In this document: one piece after another, positions 5,343 to 7,769 of the stretch
How the letters are laid out: every line of letters begins with the position of its first letter
Numbering within the stretch: the first letter of the stretch is position 1
Assembly: GCA_003343815.1 (NCBI GenBank)
Contig: QAKL01000106.1
Location: 1 to 7,769 of the forward strand
Length of the DNA stretch: 7,769 nt
Reading direction: 5' to 3'
Source: Clostridiales bacterium
GTDB taxonomy: Bacteria; Bacillota; Peptococcia; Peptococcales; Peptococcaceae
Notes under the pieces: generated by a model
Told to the model about the DNA's origin: nothing
What the model saw: the letters and a program-made list of their open reading frames with translations, nothing else
Databases searched by the model: none
Translations under genes and position numbers: made by a program

Positions 5343-7328
5343 CATATTAAAAATCAGGCTAAGGATAAAAAACTGTGGATATTTGCGCTCGTGGTTTTGG
5401 CAGTAGCCATAGCGGCATCGGCGGTGATTTGGGGCGAGAGATTAAAGGTGGAGTCTGCCTACAAAGACGTGCAAGTCGCGGTCAATATCGACGATATGGA
5501 AAGTTTGGCAAATGCGAAAAATTTATCTATGGCAAAAATGGCCGAGGAATTACAGACGCGCGGCGTCTCGGTAGTGCTTTTTAAAGAAAAAAGCGTCTCT
5601 GATCTGGAGCGCATGGGCAAAATCGAAATGGCTTTAGGCGCTAATGTAAAAAATCTGTCCTATAGCGCGCAGTTACCCAAAGATTTAGATGTGCGCGATA
5701 CGGATATGTATTTGGTGATTTTGGATAAATCATGGGAGGAGCAGATCGTCAAAAATTTAGAGGAAAAGGTCGCAGGTGTTACCTACTATCCGGGAGAAAT
5801 ATCGGTAGCGGTGATTCCGGCGATGCTGCCGTCCTCGGCATTGGAGCTAAGTACGCTCAGCAACGAAATCGGCGATATCGGTTTAGGCTGGGATCAGGCT
5901 CAGATAAAAGAAACGGCTGAGTTGGGATTTGGCATCATGCCGCAGGTAAGATCGTGGAGCAATGCGACCGATGAGTCGCTTAAATATGTGACTGCTGAAA
6001 TTAAACAAATGCCGAATCTGTACGCGTTTTTGTTTAATGATAAAGAGATCATCGGCTATCAGGGCGCACAGAGCGTGCGGGTATTAGCGACTCTTTTGGA
6101 GGACGAAGGGGGTAATCCGATCGCGCCGGTAGCGACGATTGAGTTTAACGACCAAAAGGGTATTAATCAATTAGGGCAGCTTTTAAATAAAGAGGTTGTG
6201 CGCCTGCACACGATTTCCAACAGCGAAATGAGCAAATTTGAAGCCGAAGGCGGCATGGAGGCGGCGCTGGATCGCTGGATGCTGGCAGCCAGAGAGCGTA
6301 ATATGCGCACACTTTTGGTGAGATTTTTCGATATTAATTCGCCGGCGGCTTCTTTTGACCGCAATATGCATTATTTAGAAGAATTACAGACAAATTTAAC
6401 CGACAGCGGATTTTCTCTCGGCAGTACCGAGTATACCAAAATGTCCTCGGTCGGTAATAATACGGTTTTAAATCTGCTTGTGGGCTTAGGCGTAGCTGCG
6501 GGGATGATGATTTTGCTTTTAGTCTTAGGCAGCCGCAAATTAGCGATCGCGGGCTTTGCCGCGGTAATCGTCTGCTATGGGGCGTGCTATTTGTATAATC
6601 CTGTTTTGGCGCGCAAATTAATGGCGTTAGCAAGTGTGATTATTTATCCGATCATCGGCTGTACAGTGATGATGGAGCCGAAACGCTATAATTTGGCGAG
6701 TTGTATCGGTAGGGTTTTAATGATGTGCGCGATCAGTTTCTTGGGCGCGATTTTCATGGTAGGCTTATTAAGCGATACATCGTTTATGCTGAAATTAGAC
6801 GGTTTTGCAGGGGTAAAAATTGCTCATGTGATTCCGATCGCCGCGGTGCCGTTTATTTTGTTTATCCTAAATGACGAGCATCCGCTGAGTGTTGTTAAAG
6901 AGATTTTGGATAAGGCTGTGACGTACAAATGGGGTATTTTGGCGGCGGTTTTGGCTGTCTGCGGCTATATTTATATCAGCCGCACCGGCAACACCACCGC
7001 GGAATTAAGCACTGCGGAAAGCACGATGCGCCAGACTCTGACCGACATTTTGGGCGTCAGACCGCGCAGTAAAGAGTTTTTGATCGGCTATCCGTTTACG
7101 ATGCTGTTATTTTATTTAGGTGCGAGCAAGAAAAACTGGGTTTTGACACTGCCGGCGGTCATCGGGCAGGTGTCTTTGGTCAACACATATGCGCATATTC
7201 ATACGCCGCTTTTGATTTCTCTGCACCGCAGCTTTAACGGGCTGGCACTGGGACTTTTGATAGGCATTATCGCGATAGCGGGCGTAAAATGCGTGGATTA
7301 TTGCCGGAGGAGATATTTGCATGAGTAA
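5340..7328 (+). CDS. DUF5693-family polytopic membrane protein, csaB-linked
   Basis: This 662-residue protein has no established function. TM1 (about 12-31) is followed by a soluble region (about 32-373) probably outside the cytoplasmic membrane. The carboxy-terminal half holds about nine membrane segments: near 377-397, 402-420, 427-445, 456-478, 495-513, 530-547, 580-595, 600-618 and 632-651. Between the last membrane segments lie the motifs I associate with DUF5693: RTGN (548-551), an S/T/E stretch, then RPRSKEFLIGYP (574-585). The soluble part has hydrophobic strand-like stretches (VSVVLF, LYAFLFND, PVATIEFND, VVRLHTIS, TLLVRFFD) alternating with helices. That pattern would suit an alpha/beta barrel, but this is inference. 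It overlaps csaB by 8 nt, so a role in cell-wall polymer export or pyruvylation is plausible. The family call is from memory of motifs and neighbourhood. Confidence 0.8.
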   Translation: MHIKNQAKDKKLWIFALVVLAVAIAASAVIWGERLKVESAYKDVQVAVNIDDMESLANAKNLSMAKMAEELQTRGVSVVLFKEKSVSDLERMGKIEMALGANVKNLSYSAQLPKDLDVRDTDMYLVILDKSWEEQIVKNLEEKVAGVTYYPGEISVAVIPAMLPSSALELSTLSNEIGDIGLGWDQAQIKETAELGFGIMPQVRSWSNATDESLKYVTAEIKQMPNLYAFLFNDKEIIGYQGAQSVRVLATLLEDEGGNPIAPVATIEFNDQKGINQLGQLLNKEVVRLHTISNSEMSKFEAEGGMEAALDRWMLAARERNMRTLLVRFFDINSPAASFDRNMHYLEELQTNLTDSGFSLGSTEYTKMSSVGNNTVLNLLVGLGVAAGMMILLLVLGSRKLAIAGFAAVIVCYGACYLYNPVLARKLMALASVIIYPIIGCTVMMEPKRYNLASCIGRVLMMCAISFLGAIFMVGLLSDTSFMLKLDGFAGVKIAHVIPIAAVPFILFILNDEHPLSVVKEILDKAVTYKWGILAAVLAVCGYIYISRTGNTTAELSTAESTMRQTLTDILGVRPRSKEFLIGYPFTMLLFYLGASKKNWVLTLPAVIGQVSLVNTYAHIHTPLLISLHRSFNGLALGLLIGIIAIAGVKCVDYCRRRYLHE

Positions 7329-7769
7329 AAAAATATTATTATCCGGGTATTACGGGTTTGATAATGTAGGCGATGAGGCGGTTTTGTTTTCGATCGTGCG
7401 CGATTTGCGCGCAGTCATGGGCGATGAGGCGGAAATTACCGTCTTGTCCAACAATCCCGAGACGACGTCTGCACGCTACGATGTGCGGGCAGTGGATCGG
7501 TGGAATAAAAAGACGCTTTTGACGGAAATTAAAGCGTGTGATTTATTTATCAGCGGCGGCGGGAGTTTGCTTCAGGACGTGACGAGCAAAAACGGCGTGT
7601 TGTATTACTTGGGATTGATTGCGTTGGCGGAGCATTACCATAAACCGGTGTTGATTTATGCACAGGGTATAGGCCCGCTCAAATCCTCGCGCAACCGCCT
7701 GCTGACCGCCAAACTTTTAAATAAAGCGGCGGCAATTACCGTGCGCGATAAAGAGTCGAGCGATGAATT
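7321..7769 (+). CDS. csaB: Polysaccharide pyruvyl transferase CsaB (3' end beyond the window)
   Basis: The first 149 residues are present and the gene runs off the window. CsaB adds ketal-linked pyruvate from phosphoenolpyruvate to a secondary cell-wall polymer, making the ligand for SLH-domain surface proteins. The amino-terminal motif SGYYGFDNVGDEAVL (8-22) and the glycine-rich motif SGGGSLLQDVTS (78-89) are hallmarks of the family, as is AQGIGP (114-119). Full-length members are usually about 360-380 residues, so more than half is missing here. ATG at 7321 has GGAGG (7306-7310) upstream at a slightly long spacing of 10 nt. It overlaps the DUF5693 stop by 8 nt, indicating translational coupling. 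The protein has no signal peptide and should be cytoplasmic. Confidence 0.92.
   Translation, partial: MSKKILLSGYYGFDNVGDEAVLFSIVRDLRAVMGDEAEITVLSNNPETTSARYDVRAVDRWNKKTLLTEIKACDLFISGGGSLLQDVTSKNGVLYYLGLIALAEHYHKPVLIYAQGIGPLKSSRNRLLTAKLLNKAAAITVRDKESSDE

Noticed and set aside
6167..7322. Minus-strand open frames opposite the DUF5693 gene
   Set aside because: They are antisense to a gene with a strong start, clear membrane segments and family motifs; their translations show no recognisable pattern.

Overview
The window looks like a Bacillota chromosome (Clostridia or Negativicutes type). The grounds are strong AGGAGG-type ribosome binding sites, TTG start codons, consensus TTGACR-17-TGnTATACT promoters, a lipoprotein-type efflux adaptor, and a DUF5693-csaB gene pair. 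The pair is associated with pyruvylated cell-wall polymers and SLH-anchored surface proteins. The sequence alone does not decide between a one-membrane and a two-membrane (Negativicutes-like) cell. All five genes lie on the plus strand. No mobile element, CRISPR array, tRNA or rRNA was seen.

Region 1 (1-5114) is a self-contained, self-regulated efflux operon. A strong promoter (23-51) is followed, in the expected transcribed leader, by a TetR-type operator with core GACCGGTCGGTC (69-80) and a second half-site-like copy 21 bp downstream. The operator lies inside a 9-bp inverted repeat (60-68/105-113). Three tightly packed genes follow: a membrane-fusion lipoprotein (165-1268), an AcrB-type RND transporter (TTG start, 1280-4513) and a TetR-family repressor (4494-5084) that overlaps the pump by 20 nt. 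A strong hairpin terminator (5084-5114) closes the operon. The simplest model is that the TetR protein binds 69-80, represses the operon and is released by a pump substrate. No outer-membrane TolC-like gene is present in the window.

Region 2 (5115-5339) is a 225-nt intergenic stretch with two candidate promoters (5142-5170 and 5282-5290). It also has two short inverted repeats overlapping or abutting the promoter elements, and a leader able to form two mutually exclusive hairpins. It ends in a consensus ribosome binding site and another TTG start.

Region 3 (5340-7769) encodes a 662-residue polytopic membrane protein of the DUF5693 family. It overlaps by 8 nt the start of csaB (polysaccharide pyruvyl transferase), which runs off the window end. 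This unit probably serves modification of a secondary cell-wall polymer; the role of the DUF5693 protein is unknown.

The most interesting points are: a Gram-negative-style RND pump without a visible outer-membrane partner, whose adaptor has a shortened hairpin and only part of the TolC-docking motif; charge-neutralising changes at two proton-relay positions of the pump; an operator embedded in a foldable leader; and the uncharacterised DUF5693 protein coupled to csaB behind an unusual leader.
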